This document shows positions 1 through 11,500 of a stretch of DNA of 64,000 nt, one piece after another; the first letter of the stretch is position 1; each line of letters begins with the position of its first letter. The position numbers and the translations under genes are program-made. This DNA is from Nematostella vectensis (taxonomy: Eukaryota > Cnidaria > Anthozoa > Actiniaria > Edwardsiidae). Location: NCBI RefSeq assembly GCF_932526225.1, contig NC_064036.1, forward strand, positions 18,126,953 through 18,190,952, written 5' to 3'. The notes below the pieces were generated by a model. That model was not told the DNA's origin. It was given only the letters and a program-made list of their open reading frames with translations, and made no database searches.

Positions 1-74
1 ACTTTCTCTCTAATTCCCTTCTTTCTCGTCCATCCGCACCTCCTTATTGATTATGACAATATTTTTTTACTCAC

Positions 75-3000
75 CCACGAAGCCTGGACCAAGCATGCAA
101 CCAATAGAGTGAAGAAATTCCCCGATACCGAACGCGAGCGCTCGATGACACGGCTTTACTGTATTGAGCAACAGCAGAAACATAGTTGTCAAGCCAACGC
201 CATTCCCGAAACCATACAGAACGGCGAACACAGAGAACGTGACGTAATCATGCGCTAGCCATATAAGCAGCATACAACCGCTGATCAAAAGACTGGATAG
301 CTGGTGAAGCATCATGGGAGTTTTGTGAAGCGCGTCATTAAGTGGACCGCTGACCGATCGACCGACCAAGGAGCTAATCCCTATGTGAATAAAAAGAGAA
401 GTAGCCGACTTTGACGTGAGGCCGACTTCTTCGCAGTGCTTTACCTGAGAGAAACAAACAAAGAAATAAATATTCGGAACACTGTCCACAGCACTATGGC
501 TAATTACAGCGTTTTGACCAACACGACCTTTTTCTCATAAAAGTGCCTTAGAGCAACAATTGCCTTCCTTATACCCGCATCAAACTGACCAAACCCATAA
601 GCGGCAATACGACGGAAATAGTTTAGGTATTTGTCATAACTCGTGCAATTAGGCACAATAAAAAGATACCCAAGGTTCCTTACGAACGCAGAGCTTAGGC
701 AAAACTTACCAAATGGAAATATGGCGTATAAGCCCCGAATCCTTCCAGCGTGATACACAATATGACGATAGTGTATGACGGAACCGCCCAGAACGAGCAA
801 TCAACACGAATGCAACGTGCACACCATGCACTATCAGACACGCCCACACTGCGGTCAGCGGTTGTTTGAGGGCAGTTCCCATGCGCAAGCGATATAGTTT
901 CCGCGACTTCATTTGTTAGTTCAAATTCCTCACCAGTAACGCCCTCACTGCGGTCAGCAGATGTCAGACACTTTTTGGCGACTGTGACGTCACTTCCGGT
1001 TCCTTCGTGTTTGTTGTGTACACTCGCATTATTGTAACTGAATGCAACTAAAAATAGCAAGATCACTGACGAAGCAGATAAAATCCGATACATGACGCGC
1101 CACCCAAGCTCTGACGTCACATACTCTGTCATCGGACCAGTCCCTTGAATGAACAGCGACGGCCCCGCAGCAACGAACCCAGTAGCCATTGCGCGCCGAC
1201 GCTTGAAGGACGCGGTGACGAACATCATGTTCGATGAATGGATCAAGCTGGTGCCTGCGCCATAGCAGATCCCGTATGTGAAGTACAGCAGATTGAGGGA
1301 GCGCGCGAAAGACGAGGCGATCAAGGCTAGTGCGCATGTCAGGACCCCCACGGTGGCGATAGTACGACACCCAAAACGCGCGCACAGCGGGGCAGAGACT
1401 GGTAAGCCCGCGAAACTTAAAGCCCAGGCCGCTGACCCCATCCAAGCTAAAGTGAGAAGAAAAGACAGCCAACAGGCGACCTGCATTCAGAAATCACGTG
1501 ACATTTTTTTTGTATGTAACTCGAGCGCGTTCCGGCTTTTGCTGGTAAAACAACAACAACAAAAAGCAACTTATTCAGCGCTTATGAATCTGTCAGAAAG
1601 TTTCTTTGGTAGAAAGGTCTTATTTCCACTGAAATTGATAGATAGTTTATTAGGAAAAAATTGCGTAGCAGCCCTTAGGCTGAATTAGGCATAAAATATA
1701 AAAATTTAAAAACGTGATAAAGTTCATCCTATATAAAATTCATCATTATCCATAAAAACCATATATACTCTCCATTTAAGATTTGTTGGCCATCGAGAAT
1801 GTAAAAGAATTCATGGCTTTGTTTGTTTTGTTTTTTTATTCGTCGTTGCCTTTCGTGACGACCGCAGTCATTTCTTCGGCGCGAGTTTGACACTCAAAAC
1901 GACACGTGATTTTTTATGCAAGTCGCCTTTTGTAATGTACCGTGACAAGGAAAGGATAGAGTTTGTTAGGCTACATTCTGACAGTCTGATAATAAACCAC
2001 GCGCCGGGGACTGTTCGCGCGCCACGGGTTAGAAGCTCGATTAAGCAACTAAAATTGACCGAATTGGCTAATTCAACACGGAGAGCGCGTCGCAAAACAA
2101 GGCACATTTCAGCCAAATTAGAGGTTATTCCGTGGTTGTCGGAATTTAGCCAACAAACTCTGTCCCTTTTGCCCTTGCCCTCAATATAAAATTCAGGGAC
2201 GAAATTTAGTGACTGAATAAAATTTATAAAGCAGAAAGTAAATTTGGACATTTTTAAACTTCTAAAACTCTGTTTATGGGAAAACGTCGCGTGATCTCCT
2301 TTAATTCCCCTCGGTCTTCCATTTATATTCCCTATTTTCATACCACAGATCTGATTGTTTTTATGCACCATCGCTGTGTCCTTTTTGTGTGCATTTTTTT
2401 TTTCGTGCACTTGAAACTTTTCCGTTTGATATTTATAGTTTCGAAGTTTCGCGAATGGATGTTTTAAAATAATGTCCAAAAACTAATACAAGATACCCAG
2501 AAAAGTACAGTAATTGTTTTTTTAAAAACCTAAACGATACCAATGCATCTGACACTGATTTGATAAATACACCCTTCGGCTGTCAAGTGCAATCAACCAA
2601 CTATCTTTGCTAACTGAAGGCAGCTTCTAGCTCTACTTAAAGGTTTTCCACCTGAAGGACGTTTACAAGTACGCTCTATAACAAGGCACTAAAGGAAGAA
2701 GAACCGAATAACCCCAGTGAAAGGAATATATCTGCACTCATGCGCGAGGAGAATAATGAGTTTGAACCTTTAAATGTACCGACTCTAAACGGGATGAACT
2801 ATGACTGTGATAGTATGACCGAGTATAAAAATGAAGTTCTTTTCACTTCAGCCAAGGGAACAAACGAGTTGAAGCATGCAAAAAGCACTTTAGTTTATAA
2901 GGTAAATAGCGAATGAAATACAGTTGAGTACTTGATGTTCTTACCGACTCTCTGCCGTGTCTCGTTATATTCCTGCATGAAGACGGGCAGCACAACAGCA

Positions 3001-3113
3001 AAAGAGTTCGTAAAACTTAAGAAGAATCCTTCAGTTATCACTGCAGCGAAGCAGACGAGCCAAGACCAACGGCTATCGACCTGGTGTCTTCTTGCGTGTC
3101 CTGTGGGTAACAT
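75..3113 (-). CDS. Monocarboxylate-transporter-like MFS protein (SLC16 family), 3' end outside window
   Basis: Three exons are visible: 3113-2945, 1446-710 and 444-75; the frame is continuous across both junctions. Exon 1 encodes the first transmembrane segment after a short cytosolic start (DSRWSWLVCFAAVITEG). Exon 2 carries transmembrane segments 2-6, with the family-typical cytosolic RRRAMATG stretch, and a long hydrophilic loop as expected between helices 6 and 7. Exon 3 carries helices 8-11 and ends at a GTGAGT donor, so the last exon lies left of the window. The exon 2 acceptor is the pyrimidine-rich site ending at 1447; an upstream AG would break the frame. The start could be ATG 3113 or ATG 3176; 3113 is preferred because the residues before it are hydrophobic and unlike family N-termini. 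SLC16 proteins carry monocarboxylates or related solutes across the plasma membrane; the substrate cannot be told from sequence. The loop holds a small internal repeat (ADRSEGV / ADRSVGV). Confidence 0.82.
2656..2914 (+). CDS. Possible coding exon of unknown protein, antisense inside MCT intron 1
   Basis: An open frame of 86 codons runs from just after a stop at 2653-2655 to a TGA at 2912-2914. It has a mixed, charged composition (for example MREENNEFEPLNVP, TEYKNEVLFTSAKG), with no low complexity, unlike the surrounding A+T-rich DNA. A usable donor (AAG/GTAAAT) sits at about 2901. It lies on the opposite strand of the transporter gene, inside its first intron, so it would be a nested gene, a captured exon or a pseudogene fragment. 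I do not recognise the protein. It might be a C-terminal tail ending in YKVNSE, or an exon that splices on to unknown sequence. Confidence 0.3.
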
Positions 3114-4160
3114 TATTTTTAGTTTGCTTCCAACAGCTAGGGTCATAACTAAAATTGGAGGTATCAGTTTACTCATTATTATGCAAAATGGCGGCCATAG
3201 CCGCGGCGAGAGAACCACGCAGAAAACGTTCTTCTGTCGGCCGAATAATACTCCTACCTATGATTTATTGCGTTTACTGCATGCTAGAGAAACCCGGACG
3301 CCATGTTGTAAAAGAGAATCAGTGCGATCGTGGCGAGAAAATATTTATTTCAAGATTTACTGCCAACGTCACTCAAAATTTCGCCCTCATGTGTGCCCGA
3401 TCGATCTGAGAAAGTTGGGATTTTCGTTAGGTCCGGACGGTGTCAGCAAAAAAGGAAATACAATGACATACTTTTTTATCATCTCGATGCTTTGAACAAG
3501 CGAATACCTCGTGGGTACCCCATGGGTTTTTGTTTACATTTTCGCAAGTTACATGCTGCAATAGTAAGTACAAGGACAATACATAAACTTGAAAATAGAG
3601 AAGTGACCATAAAAGCTCAACTAGAAATCGGGTCTACTCATTACTGATCTGTAGTGACAAATATTACAACGACAGCACTCGTACCGGATCGGTAGCGCTT
3701 CAGTGGTTTTTACCCATGCTTACATGCGGGCTTGTCGCGTAGTCGCAAAGCCGGTTGATGACAACCTTTTGTCAAACGACTGTATTGTACTCCCCTTTGC
3801 GCCGCCCTTTTGTTTCAAGTGATAGCTTTGCATACAAATACCAAGGGGGAGGGGGTGGGTACTCTGCTGTGATTGGATAATTTCTTTATTTACAAAATGC
3901 CTCCAATTTTAGTTATGATCCTAACTGTCCAAATAGACTACCATCCCTGTCCAACGAATTATTACTGAAGACTAGTGTCAGTTGAAGCATGACCTAGAAA
4001 GGGTGAAACGCAGTAGAGCACATCTATGACAAATAAAAACTTTGAAACGCTCCTTCGAAAATAAAAAATTCTGGTATAATATAAGTTAAAGAACTCCAAT
4101 CAGTATTTTCGTTCAACATAGGAAGACAAACCTCTAAATAGCCCCCTAAAAACAAAGTTT
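3114..4160. other. Presumed MCT 5' flank, no further gene seen
   Basis: This stretch follows the start of the minus-strand transporter. It has a G+C-rich patch with a GCCGCCATTTT motif (read on the minus strand) near 3186-3205, a common feature of animal promoters, so transcription of the transporter may start close by. Several open frames overlap here on the plus strand, but none has recognisable content. Nothing else can be supported. Confidence 0.35.
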
Positions 4161-4207
4161 AACATGTTACAAATTTTTAGCGGAGCCAGCGCGGCCGTAG
4201 GCCGCGC

Positions 4208-4290
4208 GCGGAGCTCCATAGGTATAGAAATATGGTATAACTATGCGACTTGGTTTTGTGGCCATTGTGCGGGTACCCTGTGGTGTCACT
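4208..4290 (+). repeat. Dispersed repeat, second copy at 14366-14445
   Basis: About 75 bp beginning GAGCTCCATAGGT and including GACTTGGTTTTGTGG and CATTGTGCGGGTACC recur in the same orientation at 14366-14445, with roughly 15 percent differences. This is an interspersed repeat family. The copy here is directly next to the 4311 MITE. Confidence 0.65.
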
Positions 4291-4310
4291 CGCCAGCCAG
4301 CCAGCCAGTA

Positions 4311-4588
4311 CAGGGAGCTCACCTTTACGGTTTGAATAAAGTTAGAGTTGTTTTTTACCTTTGCATTGTTGTTGAGTTAGTGCGTTTGTATCTCTTGTCT
4401 ACTTTTTCGGCGCTCGGTGCTTTCCGGCGCTCTCTTATTGGTTAGCTGTCTAACGGCCGTCTCGTCCGTGAAATGGCTTCAATGTCACGACATACCTTCG
4501 CACGCACACACGCACTAAATCAACAACATCGCAAAGCTATAAAAAAAACTCTAACTTTATTCAAACCGTAGAGTTGAGCTCCCTGTGC
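4311..4588. mobile_element. MITE-like element with about 50-bp terminal inverted repeats
   Basis: The left end (ACAGGGAGCTCACC followed by TTTGAATAAAGTTAGAGTT) is repeated in reverse complement at the right end near 4540-4588 (AACTCTAACTTTATTCAAA then GAGCTCCCTGT). Both sides are flanked by CAGCCAGCCAGT-type sequence, which may be the duplicated target. There is no coding capacity. The CAGGG terminus would fit a hAT-type non-autonomous element, but that assignment is inference. Confidence 0.7.
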
Positions 4589-4764
4589 AGCCAGCCAGTC
4601 AGTCAGCCGCGCAACTCCCAGGCCCCACTCGGCCCCGAAATGGCGGCTAAATACAAGCACGGGGCAAGGGAATCATCACTTTTTGTTTATATAAAACTAA
4701 AAATAAACTTTTGCTTTTTAAATAATAAATCTGTAAAGAAAACAGTTTTCTATCAACCTAAAGA

Positions 4765-6310
4765 TAATGGGAAAGGGGATATTTTAGGAAAGTACTGAAT
4801 ATAATTATCACATTATTGTTATTATATTTTCTTTTCAAACATTTAAAGAAGAGTCATATTTCTTCCTTTCCTTCTCCCTGTTGACTATTTTTATGCAATT
4901 GATGTTCTTTGCTATTTCCCCTCTACACCAAAAATAAATTAATGAACATATTTGATTTTTAAATTAGAAATTGTCATTTAGTACTTTCATTTATATCTTC
5001 TTTTTAGGATTTCTTTTCCAAGTCTCTTTCCCCTTACATTTATTTTAGAGGTTTAGATTTATTTCATTGGAATGGTTGGATCCAGGGTTTCTAAAAACAC
5101 CAAAATATAATGCATTACTAGATGTATATTTGTAGATATTAATTTCAATTGTGTCTGACACTATATTCTATCTTTGAAATCCTGTTTCATCCATTACTTT
5201 TTCTTCGCAAGGACAAAGCTTACCAGAATGTAGCTTTACAAATGTACATTAATAGAACTTTTATAAAGGGGAAGCGTTTTTTTAGGGCAAGATACTTTAA
5301 ACTATAAACTATAAACTTTATAACACTAGCAAAAACCTTGTTCTTTTTCAATAATAGAATTCTGTTCATATAGCTTGAATAGCATAGACATGGCCTTTTG
5401 AAAGGCATGTGGTGGTGAAAGGGTTAAGATAATGGGGGGGTGGGTGGGTGAATAGGGGTATGTAAATTCGCCGATCCGCTACATTTTCGGGGCAAATCCG
5501 TGGATCCGCAGATATTTTAGATCCGCATTGTTTGACAGATAAACAATAGCATCGATTGAAATTCATTTAAAATTCAAAATCCGACCGTCAAAGCAGTGAA
5601 AATCCGAAATCTGCGCCCAAATCGTTAACAGATCCGTCATCCGCCAGATTTTCAAAATCTGCCAATCAGCTGAAATAATAATCAAAATCCGTAATCCGCG
5701 AGCATTTCGGTGCGGAATCCGCCGATCCGCGAACCTATTCACCCCCATAATGGGAAAGGGGAAATGTCAAGAAATGCTCCATCAAATTATTTTCATACTG
5801 TTATATTTTTTTTCACCAAACCTTTCAAGTTGAGTCAATTTCCTTTATATCTCCTCTCCCTTCGACTATTTTTTTAGTCAATTGATATTCTTTGCTTCCT
5901 CTCTACCCCAAACATAGATCAATGAAAGGGTTTGTTTGACATTAGAAGTTAGCATTTTAGCACTGTCAGTGATCCCTTAGATGTTTTTTTTAGGATTTGC
6001 TTCCAAAATCAATCTGTTTTTTCTTCATTGCATTTATTTTGATGTAGGCCACTAACAACAAGGCCACTATATGGTAAAAGGTGGGTACACCAATATGTAA
6101 TGCATTGAAAGGAGATATATTTTTGGATTTTAATTTCCAGAAATTTTTCTGAATATTTGGTCCAATGAAGGAGAGAATCGCCACTAAATCAATACAAAAA
6201 ATACAGTATGGAATCTAAACAGTCTAAATATATTATTTCAAATCTTTGGAATGCTGTTACATCCATGACATATTCTGCACAAGGGCAAAGCTTGTCGGAG
6301 TATTGTTTTG
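4765..6310 (+). repeat. Old tandem duplication of about 0.6-1 kb
   Basis: The segment starting GATAATGGGAAAGGGG at 4766 reappears, diverged, from 5747. Matching landmarks in the same order are CCCTTCGACTATTTTT versus CCCTGTTGACTATTTTT, AATTGATGTTCTTTGC versus AATTGATATTCTTTGC, TAATGCATT, and CAAGGACAAAGCTT versus CAAGGGCAAAGCTT. The second copy is separated from the first by the MITE at 5437-5746. No gene is visible in either copy. Confidence 0.6.
5437..5746. mobile_element. MITE with 8-bp target duplication ATAATGGG
   Basis: Identical ATAATGGG octamers flank the element at 5429-5436 and 5747-5754. The termini are inverted (GGGTGAATAGG at left, CCTATTCACCC at right), and the interior consists of many short GATCCG / AATCCG motifs. 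The paralogous sequence at 4766 reads AAAGATAATGGGAAAGGGG without the insert, so it acts as an empty site. The 8-bp duplication and internal motif repeats are typical of hAT-type non-autonomous elements. Confidence 0.8.
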
Positions 6311-6707
6311 ATTAAAAAAAAAATCATAATGGAACTTCTATGATTGGACATAAGAATTAACCATTAGACAGCTTTGACAGCCATATTCACACCAGGAATT
6401 GTGTTTGTTAACATTGGTGTATTGTATAATTTAAAGTATTGAATAAGGCCTGGATCCATTTGGTTGGTACACTAAATAAATCTCAGTAAAGGAGCAGGAT
6501 CCTAGATCCCCCAAAATACCTCAATCAGTCAACACCGAAGGTTCCGCCAAACACTAAAGGCTCCGCTTTTAGGCAGTGCCTAAATCTATATATTATATAT
6601 CCCAAATTCAATCGAGATCAGCAGATGGAAATTGATTCTTTCTTACACTTGCTATTTTTCGAAAATGGCAAAATGATACCTGGATGGCAGAAACTTTCTT
6701 AGGAGAA

Positions 6708-7038
6708 TACACTCTTTTTTTTATAAGAACCCTTTTTATAAGAACGTCCAGCCTGAGATTTCATTAAATTTCAAGAACATGATAAGAACATACCGAGGCT
6801 CAGATAGCAGGAAAAAAAATTCTTTTTTAGTCCTGATGCGTTCTAAAATGCAGAATCAAATTGTGCTAATAGTAACAACCTTATTATTGCTATTGATCAT
6901 TAGTGTAATTCTCTTCCTAATAATTTATTGGGTATTATATTCTTATATACACTAAAATTTAAGAACATTAAATTGCTCCAAAAATAAGAACTGCCCAGCC
7001 TCAACTGAAAATTAGACGTTCTTATAAAAAAGAGTGTA
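6708..7038. mobile_element. MITE with TACACTCTTTTTTATAAGAACG termini
   Basis: TACACTC followed by a T-run and ATAAGAA at 6708-6735 is mirrored by TTCTTATAAAAAAGAGTGTA at 7019-7038. The 330-bp interior is A+T-rich and non-coding. If the outer TA is the duplicated target, this would be Tc1/mariner-like; that is inference. Confidence 0.65.
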
Positions 7039-7039
7039 C

Positions 7040-7585
7040 TGCAAATCTGCTAACGGGCCTAAAAACTAAGAATTCGGCTCTCGATTAATCTCAAAATGTG
7101 AGGGCTACCCTAGCTATATGCTACTCATCCCGGCATACCGAATGGATATTTGATACTAATTAATACCAGTTAGTAAATTGATTATCAACTAGTATCAGTA
7201 AATAATATCTGCGAGTAATCAATCCATAATATTATTTTAAAATATTCTAGTTGTTGATTAGTTATCAGTGGTTATCAATATATGCTCCTCAGTCGCATTG
7301 CCCACAAACTAGTATTAAGTAAATCTATTTATCAGATGCTAAAACGTCTGACGTCGTCAATTTACTGTATGATTAGATGTTTTCAGCGCAAAATTAAAAA
7401 AAAGAAAAAGAAACACGCCTTGAAGAAGACTTAATAAAGACGAAAATATGGCAGAGCCCACTACCAGTTTTTGGCCGACTAAAGAAACAAGCCATTTTAT
7501 TAATATACCTACCGGTATCCGTGAAGCATTAACGTTTAGCGTAAAGTCTTTTATCCTCTCACTAGTCTTTTATGAATTGGCAGAA
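7040..7585. other. Spacer without recognised gene
   Basis: This is A+T-rich sequence with TACTAATTAATACCAGTTAG-like short repeats near 7150-7290. A 49-codon open frame at 7448-7597 begins MAEPTTSFWPTKE; it runs into the minisatellite and is not supported as a gene. Confidence 0.4.
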
Positions 7586-8335
7586 GGGGGAAAATAGGGA
7601 GGGACTCATCTAGCCTTAGTAGGCCCTAAAGTAGGGAGGGACTCATCTAACCTTAATAGGCCCTAAAGTAGGGAGGGACTCATCTAACCTTAATAGGCCC
7701 TAAAATATGGAGGGACTCATCTGGCCTTAATAGGCCCTCAAGTAGGGAGGGACTCATCTAACCTTAATAGGCCCTAAAATAGTGAGTAACTCATCTAGCC
7801 TTAGTAGGCCCTAAAATATGGGGGTGGGGATCATCTATCCGAAGTAGGCCCTAAAATAGGGAGGGACTCATCTGGCCTTAGTAGGCACTAAATTATGGAG
7901 GGACTCATCTAGCCTTAGTAGGCACTAAAATATTGAGGGACTCATCTAGCCTTAGTAGGCCCTTAAATAGGGAGGGACTCATCTAGCCTTAGTAGGCCCT
8001 AAAATATGGAGGGACTCATCTAGCCTTAGTAGGCCATTAAATAGGGAGGGACTCATCTAGCCTAAGTAGGCCCTAAAATAGGGAGGGACTCATCTAGCCT
8101 TAGGTGGGGGTCAGTACGCAGCTCTTACAAGCTGCAATATCCGCACCTCGACACAAAGAACGAGAAGAATAGAGACAAAAGAACTCCTTTGTAGAGCAAA
8201 TATAATAGGAGACAAAGCAGCTGCGTACTTACTCTTAGGAGGCCTTTAAATAGGGAGGGATTCATCTAGCCTTAGAAGGCCCTTAAATCAGAAGGACTCA
8301 TCTATCCTAAGTAGGCCCTAAAATAGGGAGGGCTA
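7585..8335 (+). repeat. 37-bp minisatellite downstream of ribokinase
   Basis: About 17 or more copies of a unit of the form GGGAGGGACTCATCTAGCCT plus TAGTAGGCCCTAAAATA. Copies vary by single bases (AGTAGG/AATAGG, AAATAGGG/AAATATGG). The array ends about 170 bp beyond the likely poly(A) signal of the minus-strand ribokinase gene. It is interrupted by a small inverted-ended insertion at 8113-8229. Confidence 0.95.
8113..8229. mobile_element. Tiny insertion with 11-bp perfect inverted ends inside the minisatellite
   Basis: AGTACGCAGCT at 8113-8123 is the exact reverse complement of AGCTGCGTACT at 8219-8229. The 117-bp segment has no resemblance to the repeat units on either side, so it looks like an insertion into the array. 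There is no coding capacity. Confidence 0.55.
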
Positions 8336-8505
8336 GAAGACTATCTAATAGAACTGGAGAGTTCACAAGTATGTGTTCCTGAAAAAAAAAACCCAGGTAA
8401 ACCATGCTGGGATGTTCAAAAATCTGTTAACATCCCTCCCTTTATCTAAGTATTTTCTCTGTGGTTTACATCACTACTATTTGGCAAACTTTGCCACCAT
8501 GATGA

Positions 8506-8511
8506 TTTATT
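8506..8511 (-). terminator. Candidate poly(A) signal of ribokinase
   Basis: AATAAA on the minus strand, 45 bases after the ribokinase stop codon. Confidence 0.5.
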
Positions 8512-8555
8512 GACTAATTCATTATGATGAAATAAAAAACTTTAATAAAAAATAA

Positions 8556-11500
8556 TCAGACAATACTCTTGTCCAAAGAGTAAACCTCTATATCGTCAAA
8601 CAAGGCTTGTGATAGGTCCTTGTGAGACGGGTAGCTTGACTGGACACCACCTGACGTAACTGCTGTAGTTGCGATGTCCACTGCCCTAGCAACCATCTCA
8701 GGGAACGACAAGTGTGGGTAGTTAGCCAAGTAGAATGCAAGGCAGCCAACTAGACAGTCACCAGCACCTGTGGTGTCAACAGCTTGCACTTGGCGGGTCT
8801 TGACATGGAACATAGGACATCCTAAGATAAATAAAGAACAGAATGGGTTTCACCAAGTGTGAAAATAATTTTTCTAGTGAATGGCCGCATACTCTTTAAT
8901 GTGAAACATCTTTGCTACCCAACCTTATTCAAAAATTGTTTTCCGGCTTATTCTGGGTTCCTTGGACCTGGAAATGTTTTGTTTGGCTTTAGGGAAATGA
9001 GACTTATAAAAAAACTGTTATGACTATAGGAGAGGAGTTTGCCTGGCTCTCTGTGAAGGTCTTTCCAAGACTCCCATGATGCATGCAATATAGCCTAAAG
9101 ATGGCGACTTGCTTCTAATGGAGGTCTTAGTATTGATTATTGTAGCTGATGGCTGTAAAACGGGACTTGACCAAGCGCAATAAGGGTAACTATTTGTAAC
9201 TTGATCTGTGTTTGCTTGTCCTTATTTGAAGTTGGGAATTTTGTATCTTTTTTGGTAAGAAATGTTTCTGAGTTTAAACACGAACGCGCGCTATAAAAGG
9301 GATAGCTCCGCCCTCTTTTTCGCAAACTCTCGCGCAAGTCGTCGTCATTCACATCTAGACTTTATTGAGTGCGGACTTCTGAAACAGCCAGAAGAAAATA
9401 TAGCAAAAAGTAAAGCCTTACGATAAACAACGCCAACTTGTTGTTAAAGAACCACAAGACATATTCAGGAAAGTGTTTGGAGTCAATTCTCTACAAAAAC
9501 AAGAACAAAAATTGTTATTGAGAAATCAAACACTGCGCATGCTTGTTTGAATTGAAAAATAAAATTAATAAACAGAGCGCGCATGCTCATTTGAAATGGC
9601 GCCATTCAGGTGCGTGGGCACGTAAAACATAAAATTTGAAATAGTCATCACTTCAAACCTATCTTATCCTCACTATTTTTCAATATTTTCCAAGAAAATG
9701 TTTTTGAGTAGACTGTGTTTACTTCAACAGTGCGTTTTTGGCCAATTTTGAACTCTATGACAGCTTTCTGGCTTTTTTCTACGCAGCTCTGCCCTCAGTG
9801 GAGTGAAATGACGAATGACAGCTTGCCTTAGGCAAGTCCCTCTTTATAGTGCGCATTCATGTTTAAGCATTTGTATATACGAATTGGTCAGAAATAAAGG
9901 TTGATATTTTGACAATTGAGTCAATTATATTACATTGCTTGGATGCGCTTTTGAAGGTCATCTATGCCTTGGATGAATCCATAAGTATCCGGGTCTCGTG
10001 ATGTTTAGCTTGCATTCTGATGTTTTTGAGTTGGGCCTATGTTTTACAGACGTCTGGGGACGTTATAGTAATGGAAGTGCTAATACAGAGCTAAGGATTT
10101 TACAAACCTTCTTGGGAGCATACTGCGCCATGTTTCCCTAAGGTAAGTACCACAGCTGCAGTCCCTCTTTTATGGATCTCCATTATCACAGTTTTAGCAC
10201 TTGTGATGTCATTGACAGGTATTCCTGTAAGCCCCTCCCCTTCGTCACCATTCAAGACCATCAGGGAAATGCTACGGTACATCTCAGGCTCCATCTGCTC
10301 AATCCTTGGGGATGGGTTGAAGATTGTCTTTGCTCCTAATTGCTTGCCATGTTTGAGAACTTGAGCGGAAGTGTTTAAAGGAATGCCTTTGTCACAGACG
10401 AGTACATGAAAGCCTTGGAGTTTATTGAGTGCTGGTTGTACTTGGTCTATTGTCAAAAGCCTATTGCTGCCTGCCATACTGATAAATCCTGGTTTGCCTT
10501 CACTATCAACATCTAAAAGAAAAACCATGCTTTTTAGCCTTTAATATTTGCTTACCGATGTCAAGGTCTTATGCATTTTGCCCATGGGGACACGGTAGGG
10601 CAAGAAAGACTTAGCCGAGGTTGTTTTGGCTAAACAGCTTTTACTAAGTTCCCTATTTTAGACTCATTTTCTGCTTGATTTTCGTGAATTTTTCAGATTT
10701 TATTAATACATCTGTGCTTTGTCAGATCCCGCAAGATTCACACTTGTTTAAAATCAAATTAATTTTTTTCATGCAAGGTAAATGGAAGAAATTTTTTTAT
10801 ATTAAAATAAAAATCTCGAAATCTGCGCGATGAATTTTATGTTATACACTAACACCTAACAATACTGCAACTTGAAGCACATAAATTTTTGGCTTAAAAC
10901 TGACCTGTCAAACTTTGCGATTGATGAATCTTTATTTTACGCCAAAATTGTCCTCGCAATCTTTGAAAAAATAAATGCATTCTTGCCTACAAAGATCCAT
11001 CCCCGAATTTACGCCCCCTGCTAAGTCCACACCCTAAGGCAACTTGTGTGAGAGGGGCAAGAGGACCAGTGTTGCACAAGAATAAATTCCAGATGGTCAA
11101 TTCGAGAGAATTTTTATTAAGATAATTTGAAAACTAAAGAATTTATTCCTTTTCAACATTTGAGCCCGAGCCGCGCCTCTTCTAAACTATTACCCGACGC
11201 TATGGCTAAAATAGGCCTTACCGAAAGTACTTACTTAATGCAGTTGCATGTCGAACCTGCGTTTATGAGAAACTAGAATCGAAAGTTGAGGATATGAACG
11301 TGCTTCAAACGAAGCCCACGCCAGTGTCACACATGGTAATCGACGAGCTGTCTTGTTTGTTTCACATGTGACAAATTTGCACGAGTGAAACTGAGATCCC
11401 GTGCAGCCCGGGTTGTGCATTTCATACAGATATCTCCTATTCTATTCCATTTGGTTATGCAACCGCCTTTGAACTAACCGTTTCAATTCATTCAAATAAA

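Noticed and set aside
1868-2479. 203-codon minus-strand frame in MCT intron 1
   Set aside because: No recognisable domain, unusual composition, no splice or conservation evidence; may be repeat-derived.
7448-7597. 49-codon frame starting MAEPTTSFWPTKE
   Set aside because: Short, ends inside the minisatellite, no supporting splice sites or family match.
7585-8335. CRISPR-like array
   Set aside because: Units are contiguous with no unique spacers, and the DNA is animal; the same applies to all other tandem arrays here.
9018-9935. Solo LTR retrotransposon
   Set aside because: TATA and AATAAA are present, but no TG...CA ends with a matching target duplication could be found.
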